In this document: positions 10,140 through 18,409 of the stretch, piece by piece
How positions within the stretch are numbered: position 1 is the first letter of the stretch
How the letters are laid out: every line of letters starts with the position of its first letter
Assembly (NCBI RefSeq): GCF_018145875.1
Contig: NZ_JAGSSV010000002.1
Location: 1 to 64,000 of the forward strand
Direction: 5' to 3'
DNA: 64,000 nucleotides
DNA from: Marinomonas vulgaris
GTDB taxonomy: Bacteria > Pseudomonadota > Gammaproteobacteria > Pseudomonadales > Marinomonadaceae
Notes under the pieces: generated by a model
Databases searched by the model: none
The model's input: the letters and a program-made list of their open reading frames with translations, nothing else
Told to the model about the DNA's origin: nothing
Program-made: the position numbers and the translations under genes

Positions 10140-10271
10140 GATGATTCAGAAAAACTGCCTCTGTAATGGAAAGATAAAATAAATCAATATTTTCGATGCC
10201 TTGTTATAAACACTCCTAGAGTAAGAGTAAAGGCGAGGAGAGGGGGTTCTTGTTTATTATCAATTTAGCGA

Positions 10272-10310
10272 TATAAAAAGCGACCGATAGATGCTATCGG
10301 TCTCTTTTTG
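10272..10310 (-). terminator. Terminator after rsgA
   Basis: GACCGATAG (10282-10290) pairs with CTATCGGTC (10294-10302) around a 3-nt loop. Read on the minus strand it is followed by GCTTTTTATAT, a good U-tract just downstream of the rsgA stop. The plus strand also has a T-run, so it can act both ways. Confidence 0.85.
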
Positions 10311-10324
10311 TGAGTTTTGACTGT

Positions 10325-11317
10325 TTATTCTGCTGAGCTGTGCTTTCTGGCTCGAATGTCTGATTGAGCACTGCGATAGAATTTTTCTTGAGGTTTGGAC
10401 TTTACGATCTGTTCGTCGTCTTGGTCTTCATTGCGCAGCAATAAGAAATCGGCCACACGTTGTTCGTCCAGTGTGTTGGCGGCCACGGCGGCTTTAATGG
10501 CGCAGCCAGGTTCGCCGTCATGTCGGCAATCGCTGAAACGGCATTGTTTTTCTAGGGTGATGATGTCGGCGAAACTGGCGATGGCGCTGCTGTCAAACTC
10601 CGCCAGTTGCAATTCTCGCATGCCTTGAGTGTCGAGTAGGATAGCACCAGACGGCAAGATTTTTAGGGTGCCTGAATTGCCGATAGCACGCGGAATTTGG
10701 CCCTCTGTGGAAGTTTGTATCAAGGTATTGATCAGTGCCGATTTACCTGAACCAACCGCACCAAGTAGGGCTATGGTTTTGCCTTTTTTCAATAATGGAG
10801 ACAAGACGCGAAGGCTTTCAGGGTCGAGAGCGTTGACTGTTTCGACAATTAATACTGGATCAAGCTTTTCTACTTGGATGCGCTTTTCGACGGCATCGTT
10901 GCAAACGTCTGCTTTGGTCAGTACGACAACAGCATCGGCTTGCGCTTCGTGGGTTAATTCTAAATAGCGCTTAATAAGGCCCAGATTAAAATCTTCACCG
11001 AGTGAGCACATTAAGAACACGGTATCTATATTGGCGGCAATGTCGTTGAAAACAGAACTGGATTCTAAACAGCGAATAAAACGATGTTCAGAATCGACAA
11101 TAACCCAATCCCCCACCAGCATACTGGGCATATCAGCTTGATGCGTTAGGGTGAAAAAAAACTGTTCGCTGGCCAGCTCGTATTGTAACTCTGTATCAGA
11201 GTGTTGTTGGAGCGAGCAAATGCGCGCAATATGGTTAGACTCTAAATCATCCAATGATAACTGTTGTTGAAAGTAGGCTTGCCAGCCTAGGTCCAATAAA
11301 GTGAACGTGGAATCCAT
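10325..11317 (-). CDS. rsgA: Ribosome small subunit-dependent GTPase A (RsgA/YjeQ family)
   Basis: Circularly permuted GTPase that helps late 30S subunit maturation. The permuted order is visible: G4-like TKAD (134-137) comes before the P-loop GAVGSGKS (186-193) and G3 DTQGM (229-233). The C-terminal zinc site is C259-x4-C264-x-H266-x5-C272. At 330 residues it is near normal length. Two motifs differ from classical RsgA: G4 is usually NKxD and the P-loop usually GxSGVGKS. It could therefore be a diverged paralogue, with the main rsgA elsewhere. It stands alone; the usual neighbours orn and psd are absent. Confidence 0.83.
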   Translation of the reverse strand: MDSTFTLLDLGWQAYFQQQLSLDDLESNHIARICSLQQHSDTELQYELASEQFFFTLTHQADMPSMLVGDWVIVDSEHRFIRCLESSSVFNDIAANIDTVFLMCSLGEDFNLGLIKRYLELTHEAQADAVVVLTKADVCNDAVEKRIQVEKLDPVLIVETVNALDPESLRVLSPLLKKGKTIALLGAVGSGKSALINTLIQTSTEGQIPRAIGNSGTLKILPSGAILLDTQGMRELQLAEFDSSAIASFADIITLEKQCRFSDCRHDGEPGCAIKAAVAANTLDEQRVADFLLLRNEDQDDEQIVKSKPQEKFYRSAQSDIRARKHSSAE

Positions 11318-11515
11318 TGCTATTACCCCAAGCGAATACCGCTATCGTAAAAAAGAAGCAAATTGCCTCAAAGAAAACGACTGAGCGTAATGAGACTACG
11401 CTCTAGCCAAAAATACACCCCCTTCGAGTTGAGACTCTTGTCATGGGTGATGCTTGGCGAGATTAGCACAGTGTAAGGAACCGACAAACACAAATATGAC
11501 CTATGTAATATTGGT

Positions 11516-12331
11516 TTATTTACTCTCTATAATACGGTAGTCCAGCGAGCCGGTGATTTTGCCATTTTGTTGGGTCGAGACACTGAATTCGGCGTTATTT
11601 TTCTCTTTGTCTGGGTTGACGATGGAAATAACCTGGCCATTGACGATCAGTTGATAGGTCTCAGAAAACGCAATTTGAAGGTCTTCTGATTTTGGATTTT
11701 CAAATAGTATGTTGTCTTTTAAGCGGATGACGCGGCTTTCGCCTCGAACCCATTGGCCGACGATAGGTTGCGCCTCAAAGGAAGATTGACCATGATTGAC
11801 GATAGCTTCTGAGACAAAAATCCGAATGATATCGCCGTTAGCCCCTATGTTTTGACGATCTTCTACTCTGGCGTCGAGAACCGCCAATGCGGTGTTGGTT
11901 TTACTGATGTAGGTACGCAGCTCTTGTAGCGAATCGTCTAGACTTGTCGCGCTATCTGGTTGTGGGGTAAAGATACTGGGTACGTCGGGAGCACTGCCAG
12001 TACGTTGTTTTAATTCAACAAAATTGCTGGTAGCTCTTTGTATGTTGTCTTCTAATTGTGCTTGCTCGATAGCTAGGGTGTCGCCAGTGTCTGCCGTAAC
12101 GGGTTCAGCGGCGGAGGTGACAGGATCAGCATCTTTGTTTTGTGGTTGCTTTAGATCCTTTGCTGTTTGGTCAGGGGTTTTATCGATGGGCAAGTTGTCG
12201 ATTTGGTTGGATACCGAAGGTTGAGCAGTATTATTCAGTTCTTGGTTGTTCTTAGCGTCTTGTAAAATTGGCATGGTGCACGCACTCAAAAGTAATGAGG
12301 CAAGTATAAGGCCAGTACGAAATGTGGACAT
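11516..12331 (-). CDS. Unknown lipoprotein
   Basis: No family recognised. A signal peptide with lipobox LSAC (cysteine 18) predicts a lipid-anchored protein of 271 residues. The mature N-terminal half is low complexity, rich in Gln, Asp, Thr and Pro, with a short helical segment near 90-115, and looks like a flexible tether. The C-terminal half, from about 150 (ALAVLDARVED), is richer in beta-type sequence and probably forms a folded domain. It lies upstream of hisA on the same strand, separated by a hairpin-containing gap, so co-transcription is possible but not shown. Confidence 0.75.
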   Translation of the reverse strand: MSTFRTGLILASLLLSACTMPILQDAKNNQELNNTAQPSVSNQIDNLPIDKTPDQTAKDLKQPQNKDADPVTSAAEPVTADTGDTLAIEQAQLEDNIQRATSNFVELKQRTGSAPDVPSIFTPQPDSATSLDDSLQELRTYISKTNTALAVLDARVEDRQNIGANGDIIRIFVSEAIVNHGQSSFEAQPIVGQWVRGESRVIRLKDNILFENPKSEDLQIAFSETYQLIVNGQVISIVNPDKEKNNAEFSVSTQQNGKITGSLDYRIIESK

Positions 12332-12399
12332 GTAACAATCCTAAAGGATAGACAAAAATAGTGTTTAAGTATGCGGTATGGCAGAAAATATGTCGAGTG

Positions 12400-12430
12400 A
12401 AGAGAGGTGACGTAAGATACGACCTCTCTT
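12400..12430. terminator. Hairpin between the lipoprotein gene and hisA
   Basis: AAGAGAGGT (12400-12408) pairs with ACCTCTCTT (12422-12430). Hairpin directly downstream of the minus-strand hisA stop. There is no long U-tract, so termination is only likely. Confidence 0.5.
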
Positions 12431-12445
12431 GTTCAGGTAAATCAA

Positions 12446-13207
12446 TCAGGCTTGTGACTGATTCCACAAAATGCATTCGTCTAATGTGACCCCTTGGCCA
12501 CCGAATATGTCTAATGCGCTGCCGATAGTGAGGTCTACCTTGCCAGCGGATAATTCGTTGACACGTTTTAGGTCTGCTAATGAGCGTGCGCCACCAGCGT
12601 AGGTGACGGCCACCGGGCATCCCTGCCCAAGCAAACGGACGAGGTCTTCATCGATACCGGCTTGCAAGCCTTCCACATCAGCGGCGTGAATAAGAAACTC
12701 ATCACAGTGATTCGCCAGTTCAATGAGGTTTTCTTGATTGACTTGAGTAGAAGTGATGGTTTGCCACCGGTCAGTGGCGATATACCAGCCGTCTTTGGTG
12801 CGACGGCAGCTTAGGTCTAGCACTAATCGGTCGGTGCCGGTTTCGCGTTTTATTTTGTCTAATCTGTCCCAGGAGAACTCACCCTTTTCGAATAAGTATG
12901 AGGTGACAATAACGTGGGATGCTCCCGCTTTTAAATAATCCGCAGCATTTCTTTGATTAACACCACCACCAAACTGAAGGCCATCTGGATAGGCGCGTAG
13001 GGCGTTTAAAGCTTCTTCGTGGTTGCCTTTGCCAAGGGCGATGACATGGCCACCAAGCAAGTTATGCTCTTGATACATTCGCGCGTAATGCTCGGCATTG
13101 TATTCGCTGATAAAATTTTCTGTGGCACCTTTGTCATTTAGACTACCTCCTACAATTTGCTTTACTTTGCCTTGGTGAAGGTCGATACAAGGGCGAAAAT
13201 GGGTCAC
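12446..13207 (-). CDS. hisA: HisA-type isomerase, eukaryotic (HIS6-like) form
   Basis: Predicted ProFAR isomerase of histidine biosynthesis, a TIM barrel of 253 residues. The N-terminus FRPCIDLHQGKVKQIVGG is the fungal/plant HIS6 type, not the MIIPALDL-type start of bacterial HisA. FGGGVNQRNA and VTYAGGARSLADL are the two phosphate-binding loops of the barrel. It is not in a his operon; the divergent neighbour is arfB. The organism may carry an ordinary hisA elsewhere, so this copy could be redundant or have a different sugar-phosphate substrate. Confidence 0.82.
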   Translation of the reverse strand: MTHFRPCIDLHQGKVKQIVGGSLNDKGATENFISEYNAEHYARMYQEHNLLGGHVIALGKGNHEEALNALRAYPDGLQFGGGVNQRNAADYLKAGASHVIVTSYLFEKGEFSWDRLDKIKRETGTDRLVLDLSCRRTKDGWYIATDRWQTITSTQVNQENLIELANHCDEFLIHAADVEGLQAGIDEDLVRLLGQGCPVAVTYAGGARSLADLKRVNELSAGKVDLTIGSALDIFGGQGVTLDECILWNQSQA

Positions 13208-13344
13208 AAAAAACTCCTATCAGTGATGAAAAATGCGATTGTAACCGATAATCTACCCAGAAACGATGTGCCAAAGCAATCCTTTAATAAGCCTGTTACA
13301 ATTGCTAAATTCTTTTCCTTACAACCAACCATGTTGCTTTTATC

Positions 13345-13758
13345 ATGTTGCAAATTACTCTCGCTGTGGGGATACCAGATCACGAAATAGAATTAACGGC
13401 CATTCGAGCGCAAGGAGCAGGCGGTCAAAACGTTAATAAAGTGTCTTCTGCTATTCATCTAAGATTTAACGTGGCGGCGTCATCTTTGCCTGAATTTTAT
13501 AAGGAGCGTTTGTTGGCGTTGAATGATTCAAGGTTGACAAAAGACGGTGATATTGTGCTGAAAGCTCAACAGCACAGAACCCAAGAATTGAATAGGGAAG
13601 ACGCCTTGGCTCGACTGAAGGCGCTGATTCTTGAGGCAAGACAGGTACAAAAAGCTCGTCGCCCGACCAAACCTACTCGCTCATCGCAAAAAAAGCGCGT
13701 AGAGCAGAAAAAGCAAAAAGGTCAAATTAAAAGCCTCAGGCGCCGAAATTGGGATTAA
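13345..13758 (+). CDS. arfB: Alternative ribosome-rescue peptidyl-tRNA hydrolase ArfB
   Basis: Rescues ribosomes stalled without a stop codon by hydrolysing peptidyl-tRNA. Its 137 residues match ArfB/YaeJ (about 140). The catalytic GGQ is at 26-28 in [15 protein letters not shown]. The C-terminal tail is strongly basic ([16 protein letters not shown] onward), as expected for the part that enters the empty mRNA channel. The domains that read stop codons in true release factors are missing. The start is ATG 13345; no strong ribosome site is visible. Confidence 0.92.
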   Translation: MLQITLAVGIPDHEIELTAIRAQGAGGQNVNKVSSAIHLRFNVAASSLPEFYKERLLALNDSRLTKDGDIVLKAQQHRTQELNREDALARLKALILEARQVQKARRPTKPTRSSQKKRVEQKKQKGQIKSLRRRNWD

Positions 13759-13886
13759 AATCTCGCTTCACAAGATGAGCTATTCTTGCTTTTACTGGGC
13801 ATGCCCTTTTATTAAACTTGGGCAAGAACGCTCCATTTTTCATCATATTTATCCATCATAAACATAACTCGGTAGGTTTAATCATA

Positions 13887-15164
13887 ATGAAATTAGAATC
13901 TCTTGCATTGCATCATGGCTACACATCAGAAAGTACTACTAAATCTGCGGCTGTGCCTATTTACCAAACCACGTCTTATACTTTTGACGACACTCAACAT
14001 GGTGCGGATTTGTTCGACCTAAAAGTAAAGGGGAATATCTATACTCGCATTATGAACCCAACCAATGACGTATTAGAGCAGCGTATTGCGGCCATGGAAG
14101 GCGGTATTGCGGCTTTGGCGGTAGCGTCGGGTATGTCGGCAATTACCTACGCGATTGAGTGCATTTGTGAAGTAGGTTCGAACATTGTCAGTACCAGCCA
14201 GTTGTATGGCGGTACTTATAATCTATTTGCCCATAGCTTTCCTCGTCGAGGTATTGAAACGCGCATGGTATCAGCGGATGACTTTGCTGGGTTCGAGGCG
14301 GCTATTGATGAGAATACAAAGGCAATTTTTTGTGAGTCGATCGGAAATCCAGCAGGCAATATTGTCGATATTGAAGCTTTGGCTGCCATTGCAAACAAAC
14401 ATGGCATTCCGTTGATTGTTGATAATACGGTTGCCACGCCGTTTTTGTGTCGTCCATTTGAGTTGGGTGCGCACATTGTTGTTCACTCTCTAACCAAATA
14501 CATTGGTGGTCACGGCACCACAGTGGGTGGCGCCATTGTGGATTCGGGTAAGTTTGATTGGGTGGCAAACAAAACACGTTTTCCGATGTTGAACGAGCCT
14601 GATCCGTCTTACCATGATGTGGTTTACACAGAAGCATTGGGCGAAGCGGCGTATATTGGTCGTTGTCGTGTTGTGCCGTTGCGTAATACGGGCTCGGCAC
14701 TGTCTCCTCATAGTGCGTTCTTAATCATGCAAGGTTTGGAAACATTGGGCCTACGCATGGAGCGTCATTGTTCTAATGCAGAAGCGTTAGCCGAGTTTCT
14801 GAATAATCATGAAAAAGTAAACTGGGTGAATTATGCTGCTTTGCCTGGTAACAAGTACAATGCAATGAGTAAGCGCATTACCAGCGGAAAAGCCTCTGGT
14901 GTGTTGAGCTTTGGGATACAGGGTGGTTTGGAAGCGGGTACACAATTCATCGATGCCTTACAAATGGTGCTGCGTCTCGTCAATATTGGAGATGCAAAAT
15001 CTTTGGCTTGTCACCCAGCGTCTACCACGCATCGTCAGCTTAACGATGAAGAATTAGCCAATGCTGGTGTGAGTCGTGACCTAGTGCGCATTTCGGTGGG
15101 CATTGAGAACATTGAAGACATTATTGCCGATATCAGTCAGGCTTTAGACAAAGTAACTGTTTGA
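13887..15164 (+). CDS. metY: O-acetylhomoserine sulfhydrylase / aminocarboxypropyltransferase
   Basis: PLP enzyme joining O-acetylhomoserine with sulfide (or methanethiol) to form homocysteine (or methionine). At 425 residues it has the MetY length, longer than MetB/MetC. The PLP lysine is K204 in HSLTKYIGGHG, and YQTTSYTF and NPTNDVLEQRIAAMEGG are family motifs. Translation most likely starts at ATG 13887 (MKLESLALHHGYTSE), which has a weak GGTAGG upstream; the frame open from 13818 adds residues foreign to the family. No MetJ-box repeat or SAM riboswitch was seen upstream. Followed by a strong terminator. Confidence 0.93.
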   Translation: MKLESLALHHGYTSESTTKSAAVPIYQTTSYTFDDTQHGADLFDLKVKGNIYTRIMNPTNDVLEQRIAAMEGGIAALAVASGMSAITYAIECICEVGSNIVSTSQLYGGTYNLFAHSFPRRGIETRMVSADDFAGFEAAIDENTKAIFCESIGNPAGNIVDIEALAAIANKHGIPLIVDNTVATPFLCRPFELGAHIVVHSLTKYIGGHGTTVGGAIVDSGKFDWVANKTRFPMLNEPDPSYHDVVYTEALGEAAYIGRCRVVPLRNTGSALSPHSAFLIMQGLETLGLRMERHCSNAEALAEFLNNHEKVNWVNYAALPGNKYNAMSKRITSGKASGVLSFGIQGGLEAGTQFIDALQMVLRLVNIGDAKSLACHPASTTHRQLNDEELANAGVSRDLVRISVGIENIEDIIADISQALDKVTV

Positions 15165-15208
15165 TTTAATTAGTTAAATATTCAACTTATTTAAAGCATG
15201 TTTTAAGA

Positions 15209-15242
15209 GAAAAGGAGCCTAAATATTGGCTCCTTTTTTTTG
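15209..15242 (+). terminator. Rho-independent terminator after metY
   Basis: AAAGGAGCC pairs with GGCTCCTTT around TAAATATT and ends in a run of eight T (to 15240). A textbook intrinsic terminator. Confidence 0.92.
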
Positions 15243-15320
15243 GGATATATTCCTACGGAAGGCGCTTGGGTAAGGATTATAAGAATTTATTATATACATA
15301 TTTCTTTCACTCTCTTTATC

Positions 15321-15334
15321 TTGATCTAACGCAA
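15321..15334 (+). promoter_or_regulatory. Candidate FNR/Anr site upstream of cydA
   Basis: TTGATCTAACGCAA matches the FNR/Anr consensus TTGAT-N4-ATCAA at 8 of 10 specified bases, with a perfect left half-site. It lies about 150 bp before cydA. Oxygen-responsive control of bd oxidase genes by this family is well known; binding here is inferred. Confidence 0.4.
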
Positions 15335-15484
15335 TGTTTTAAGATGCGTCTAGACTGATAATGTCTCCTTATAGTAAGCCTCAAAATCGTTTGGGGCTAC
15401 GGTGGACGTTAGATAATAAGAACACCCTGCAAGGAAGTGTCTGCAGACGTCTTTTTCTCAGCTAAATGAATGGGTTGAAATCAT

Positions 15485-17059
15485 ATGATTAACGAAGCTG
15501 TAGTGGAATTATCGCGCTTTCAGTTTGCTTTCACTGCTCTGTACCATTACTTGTTTGTCCCTTTGACATTAGGGATGGCTTTTTTACTAGCGATCATGGA
15601 ATCTGTCTATGTGATTACTGGTAAGCAAGTCTACAAAGACATGGTTAAGTTTTGGGGTAAGCTGTTTGGTATTAACTTTGCGCTTGGCGTAACAACAGGT
15701 TTGACTATGGAGTTCCAGTTCGGAACAAACTGGTCATATTACTCTCACTATGTAGGCGATATCTTTGGTGCGCCTTTGGCTATCGAAGGTTTGATGGCTT
15801 TCTTCCTTGAATCAACGCTTGTTGGTTTGTTCTTCTTTGGCTGGGACCGTTTAAGCAAGGTTAAACACTTAATGGTGACATGGGGCGTAGCAATTGGCTC
15901 TAATTTGTCAGCATTGTGGATATTGATCGCCAACGGTTGGATGCAAAATCCAGTAGGGTCAGAATTCAATTACGAAACCATGAGAATGGAATTGGTTGAT
16001 TTTGGTGCCTTGATCTTCAACCCAGTCGCTCAAGTGAAGTTTGTTCACACTGTTTCTGCCGGTTACACAACGGGTGCCATGTTCGTTCTTGTGATTTCAA
16101 GCTACTACCTATTGAAAGGTCGTGATCTTGCTTTTGCACGTCGTTCTTTTGCGATTGCATCTGCATTCGGTTTGGCTTCAGTGTTGAGCGTTATCCTTTT
16201 GGGCGATGAATCTGGTTACGAGCTTGGTGAAGTACAAAGAGTGAAATTGGCTGCGATTGAAGCAGAATGGGAAACACAAGAAGCCCCTGCGGATTTCACC
16301 TTGATCGCCTTCCCGAATCAAGAACTTGAAGAAAACGAATACGCCATTAAGATCCCTGGCCTAATGGGCTTAATTGCTACCCGTTCTCTTGATACAGAAG
16401 TTCCTGGTATCCAAGAGCTTAAAGAGCATAATCGTCAGCGTATTATCAACGGTATCTATGCAAACCAGTTACTTGAGAAGCTGCGTAATGGTTCAACTGA
16501 TCCGCTGGTAAAATCTAACTTTGAAAAGGTAAAAGACGATCTTGGTTACGGCTTGTTAGTAACAGCGTTCAACGAAGATATTAACAAAGTTACATCAGAA
16601 CAGATTGACCAAGCGGTTGAATACTCCATTCCGAAAGTGGCGCCTTTGTTCTTCGCTTTCCGTATTATGGTGGGCTGTGGTTTCTTGATGTTGGTTGTGT
16701 TTGCTGCGGCCTTTTACCAAAACGCGCGTCGTCGCATTGGTAAGAATCCTATGTTCCTTAAATTCATCGTGTTGTGCTTGCCACTTCCTTGGATTGCGAA
16801 CGAAGCAGGTTGGTTCGTGGCTGAGTTTGGTCGTCAACCATGGGCGATTGGTGAAATACTCCCGGTTCACGTGGCTGTCTCTAGCTTAACGGCTACTGAA
16901 ATTTGGATCAGCCTTGCAGGCTTTGCTGCCTTGTACACAGCCTTCTTGATTGCTGAAATGTACTTGATGATTCGCTTCGCGAAGCAAGGTCCTTCTAGTT
17001 TGCATACTGGTCGTTACGCCCTTGAACAAGAAACTGCTCAGTTGAAGCAGGAGGTATAA
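15485..17059 (+). CDS. cydA: Cytochrome bd ubiquinol oxidase subunit I
   Basis: Quinol-oxidising subunit of the high-affinity terminal oxidase, carrying hemes b558, b595 and d. It has 524 residues (E. coli 522). H21 in [11 protein letters not shown] corresponds to the E. coli H19 ligand; the region KFVHTVSAG holds the b558 histidine, and [14 protein letters not shown] is the conserved signature. The Q-loop between about 225 and 385 is long, as in the E. coli-type L subfamily. Multiple membrane helices are evident. First gene of cydABX-DC. Confidence 0.97.
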   Translation: MINEAVVELSRFQFAFTALYHYLFVPLTLGMAFLLAIMESVYVITGKQVYKDMVKFWGKLFGINFALGVTTGLTMEFQFGTNWSYYSHYVGDIFGAPLAIEGLMAFFLESTLVGLFFFGWDRLSKVKHLMVTWGVAIGSNLSALWILIANGWMQNPVGSEFNYETMRMELVDFGALIFNPVAQVKFVHTVSAGYTTGAMFVLVISSYYLLKGRDLAFARRSFAIASAFGLASVLSVILLGDESGYELGEVQRVKLAAIEAEWETQEAPADFTLIAFPNQELEENEYAIKIPGLMGLIATRSLDTEVPGIQELKEHNRQRIINGIYANQLLEKLRNGSTDPLVKSNFEKVKDDLGYGLLVTAFNEDINKVTSEQIDQAVEYSIPKVAPLFFAFRIMVGCGFLMLVVFAAAFYQNARRRIGKNPMFLKFIVLCLPLPWIANEAGWFVAEFGRQPWAIGEILPVHVAVSSLTATEIWISLAGFAALYTAFLIAEMYLMIRFAKQGPSSLHTGRYALEQETAQLKQEV

Positions 17060-17060
17060 A

Positions 17061-18197
17061 ATGGATTACGAACTATTAAAAGTCATTTGGTGGGGCCTAA
17101 TGGGGGTCCTACTTATCGGCTTCGCTGTCACAGATGGTTTTGATATGGGTGTGGGCAGTTTGCTCAGAGTGATTGGCGGCACTGATAATGAGCGCCGTAT
17201 CATGATCAACTCAATTGCTCCTCACTGGGATGGCAACCAAGTATGGTTTATCACGGCTGGCGGCGCCTTATTTGCTGCTTGGCCTGTGGTTTATGCTACC
17301 GCTTTCTCAGGTTTTTATTTTGCGATGTTGTTGGTGTTGGCGGCGTTGTTCTTCCGTCCAATCGGCTTTGACTACCGCTCTAAATTAGAAGGTACAAAAT
17401 GGCGTAACAATTGGGATTGGGGTATTACATTTGGTTCTGCTGTGCCACCGATCATTTTTGGTGTGGCGTTCGGTAACCTTTTGCAAGGTGTACCATTTGA
17501 GTTTGACCAGTACTTACGTGCTACCTACACAGGGTCTTTCTTTGCACTACTAAACCCTTTTGCAATTTTGTGTGGTCTGGTGAGCTTGCTGATGATAATG
17601 ACCCAAGGTGGCGCTTGGCTGCAAATGAAAACAGACGCAGAATTGCTTGATAAAGCAAGCCGTGCGACAGCGATCACTGGTGCTCTAGCGGCTGTGTTGT
17701 TCATTCTTGCTGGTGTTTGGTTGGCATACGGTATTGATGGTTATGTATTAACAAGTGTTATCGATGGTAACGCTGTAACAACGCCCTTGATGAAAACAGC
17801 GGAAGTGCAAGCGGGTGCTTGGTTGGCTAACTACGACAAATACCCTCTGCTTATTTTGGCGCCTATTGTGGGTATCGCTGGTATGTTGGTAGCGGCATTG
17901 ACTGCGGTAATGAGAAAAGGTGGTTTGTCTTTCTTGTTCTCATCTTTGGGTCTTGCCGGCATTATAGTAACGGCGGGTGGTTCTATGTTCCCGTTCTTGA
18001 TGCCTTCTTCAACTTTCCCAAGCATGAGTTTGACTATGTGGGATGCAACATCAAGCTATAACACCTTAATGATCATGTTTGTTGTAGTTTGTATCTTCGT
18101 TCCAATCGTTTTGACTTATACATTATGGAACTACTTTGTGATGTACGGACGTTTAACTAAGAAACACATCGAAGAGAATAATCATTCTTTGTACTAG
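17061..18197 (+). CDS. cydB: Cytochrome bd ubiquinol oxidase subunit II
   Basis: Membrane partner of CydA, 378 residues (E. coli 379), with about eight to nine helices. The start DYELLKVIWWGLMGVLLIGFAVTDGFD and IAPHWDGNQVWFI are characteristic. ATG 17061 follows AGGAGG one base after the cydA stop, so translation is coupled. A hairpin separates it from cydX. Confidence 0.97.
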   Translation: MDYELLKVIWWGLMGVLLIGFAVTDGFDMGVGSLLRVIGGTDNERRIMINSIAPHWDGNQVWFITAGGALFAAWPVVYATAFSGFYFAMLLVLAALFFRPIGFDYRSKLEGTKWRNNWDWGITFGSAVPPIIFGVAFGNLLQGVPFEFDQYLRATYTGSFFALLNPFAILCGLVSLLMIMTQGGAWLQMKTDAELLDKASRATAITGALAAVLFILAGVWLAYGIDGYVLTSVIDGNAVTTPLMKTAEVQAGAWLANYDKYPLLILAPIVGIAGMLVAALTAVMRKGGLSFLFSSLGLAGIIVTAGGSMFPFLMPSSTFPSMSLTMWDATSSYNTLMIMFVVVCIFVPIVLTYTLWNYFVMYGRLTKKHIEENNHSLY

Positions 18198-18253
18198 TCT
18201 GTTGTTGTTTAGTTTAGTTTTTATTCGATATTGTTAGTTTGAAGATAAAAATT

Positions 18254-18280
18254 AGATAGAGCTCATAAGGGGCTCTATCT
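18254..18280 (+). other. Hairpin between cydB and cydX
   Basis: AGATAGAGC (18254-18262) pairs perfectly with GCTCTATCT (18272-18280). It is followed by TGGAGGAAGA, the cydX ribosome site, not by a T-run. It is therefore unlikely to stop transcription; it may stabilise or process the upstream mRNA, or affect cydX translation. Confidence 0.6.
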
Positions 18281-18293
18281 TGGAGGAAGAAGT

Positions 18294-18404
18294 ATGTGGT
18301 ATTTTGCTTGGATTCTAGGTGTATTGTTAGCCTGTTCATTTGGCATTGTTAATGCTTTATGGTTAGACGTAAACGGTTATGAAGGTGAAGAGGAGCAACA
18401 GTAA
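18294..18404 (+). CDS. cydX: Cytochrome bd small subunit CydX
   Basis: A 36-residue single-pass membrane protein that stabilises the CydAB heme centres. It begins MWYFAWILGVLLACSFGIVN, the standard CydX opening, and ends in an acidic tail (GYEGEEEQQ). GGAGGAAG lies 5 nt before the ATG. It sits 96 nt after cydB and 5 nt before cydD, the conserved position for this subunit. Confidence 0.95.
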   Translation: MWYFAWILGVLLACSFGIVNALWLDVNGYEGEEEQQ

Positions 18405-18409
18405 ACTCA

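Larger units (their letters stand above)
15165..15484 (+). promoter_or_regulatory. metY-cydA intergenic region
   Basis: This 320-bp gap has no gene. From left to right it holds the metY terminator, an AT-rich stretch, an FNR/Anr-like sequence, a short hairpin with one G-U pair (AGCCTCAAA 15377-15385 with TTTGGGGCT 15390-15398) that would fall in the cydA leader, and then the cydA start. The promoter itself was not located with confidence. Confidence 0.6.

Noticed and set aside
13759-13886. SAM riboswitch or MetJ boxes before metY.
   Set aside because: No AGACGTCT-type repeats and no riboswitch-like conserved stems were found; only a short GGGCATGCCC palindrome.
14216-14711. Several overlapping open frames antisense to metY.
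   Set aside because: They mirror a strongly conserved enzyme gene, have no ribosome sites and no recognisable product.
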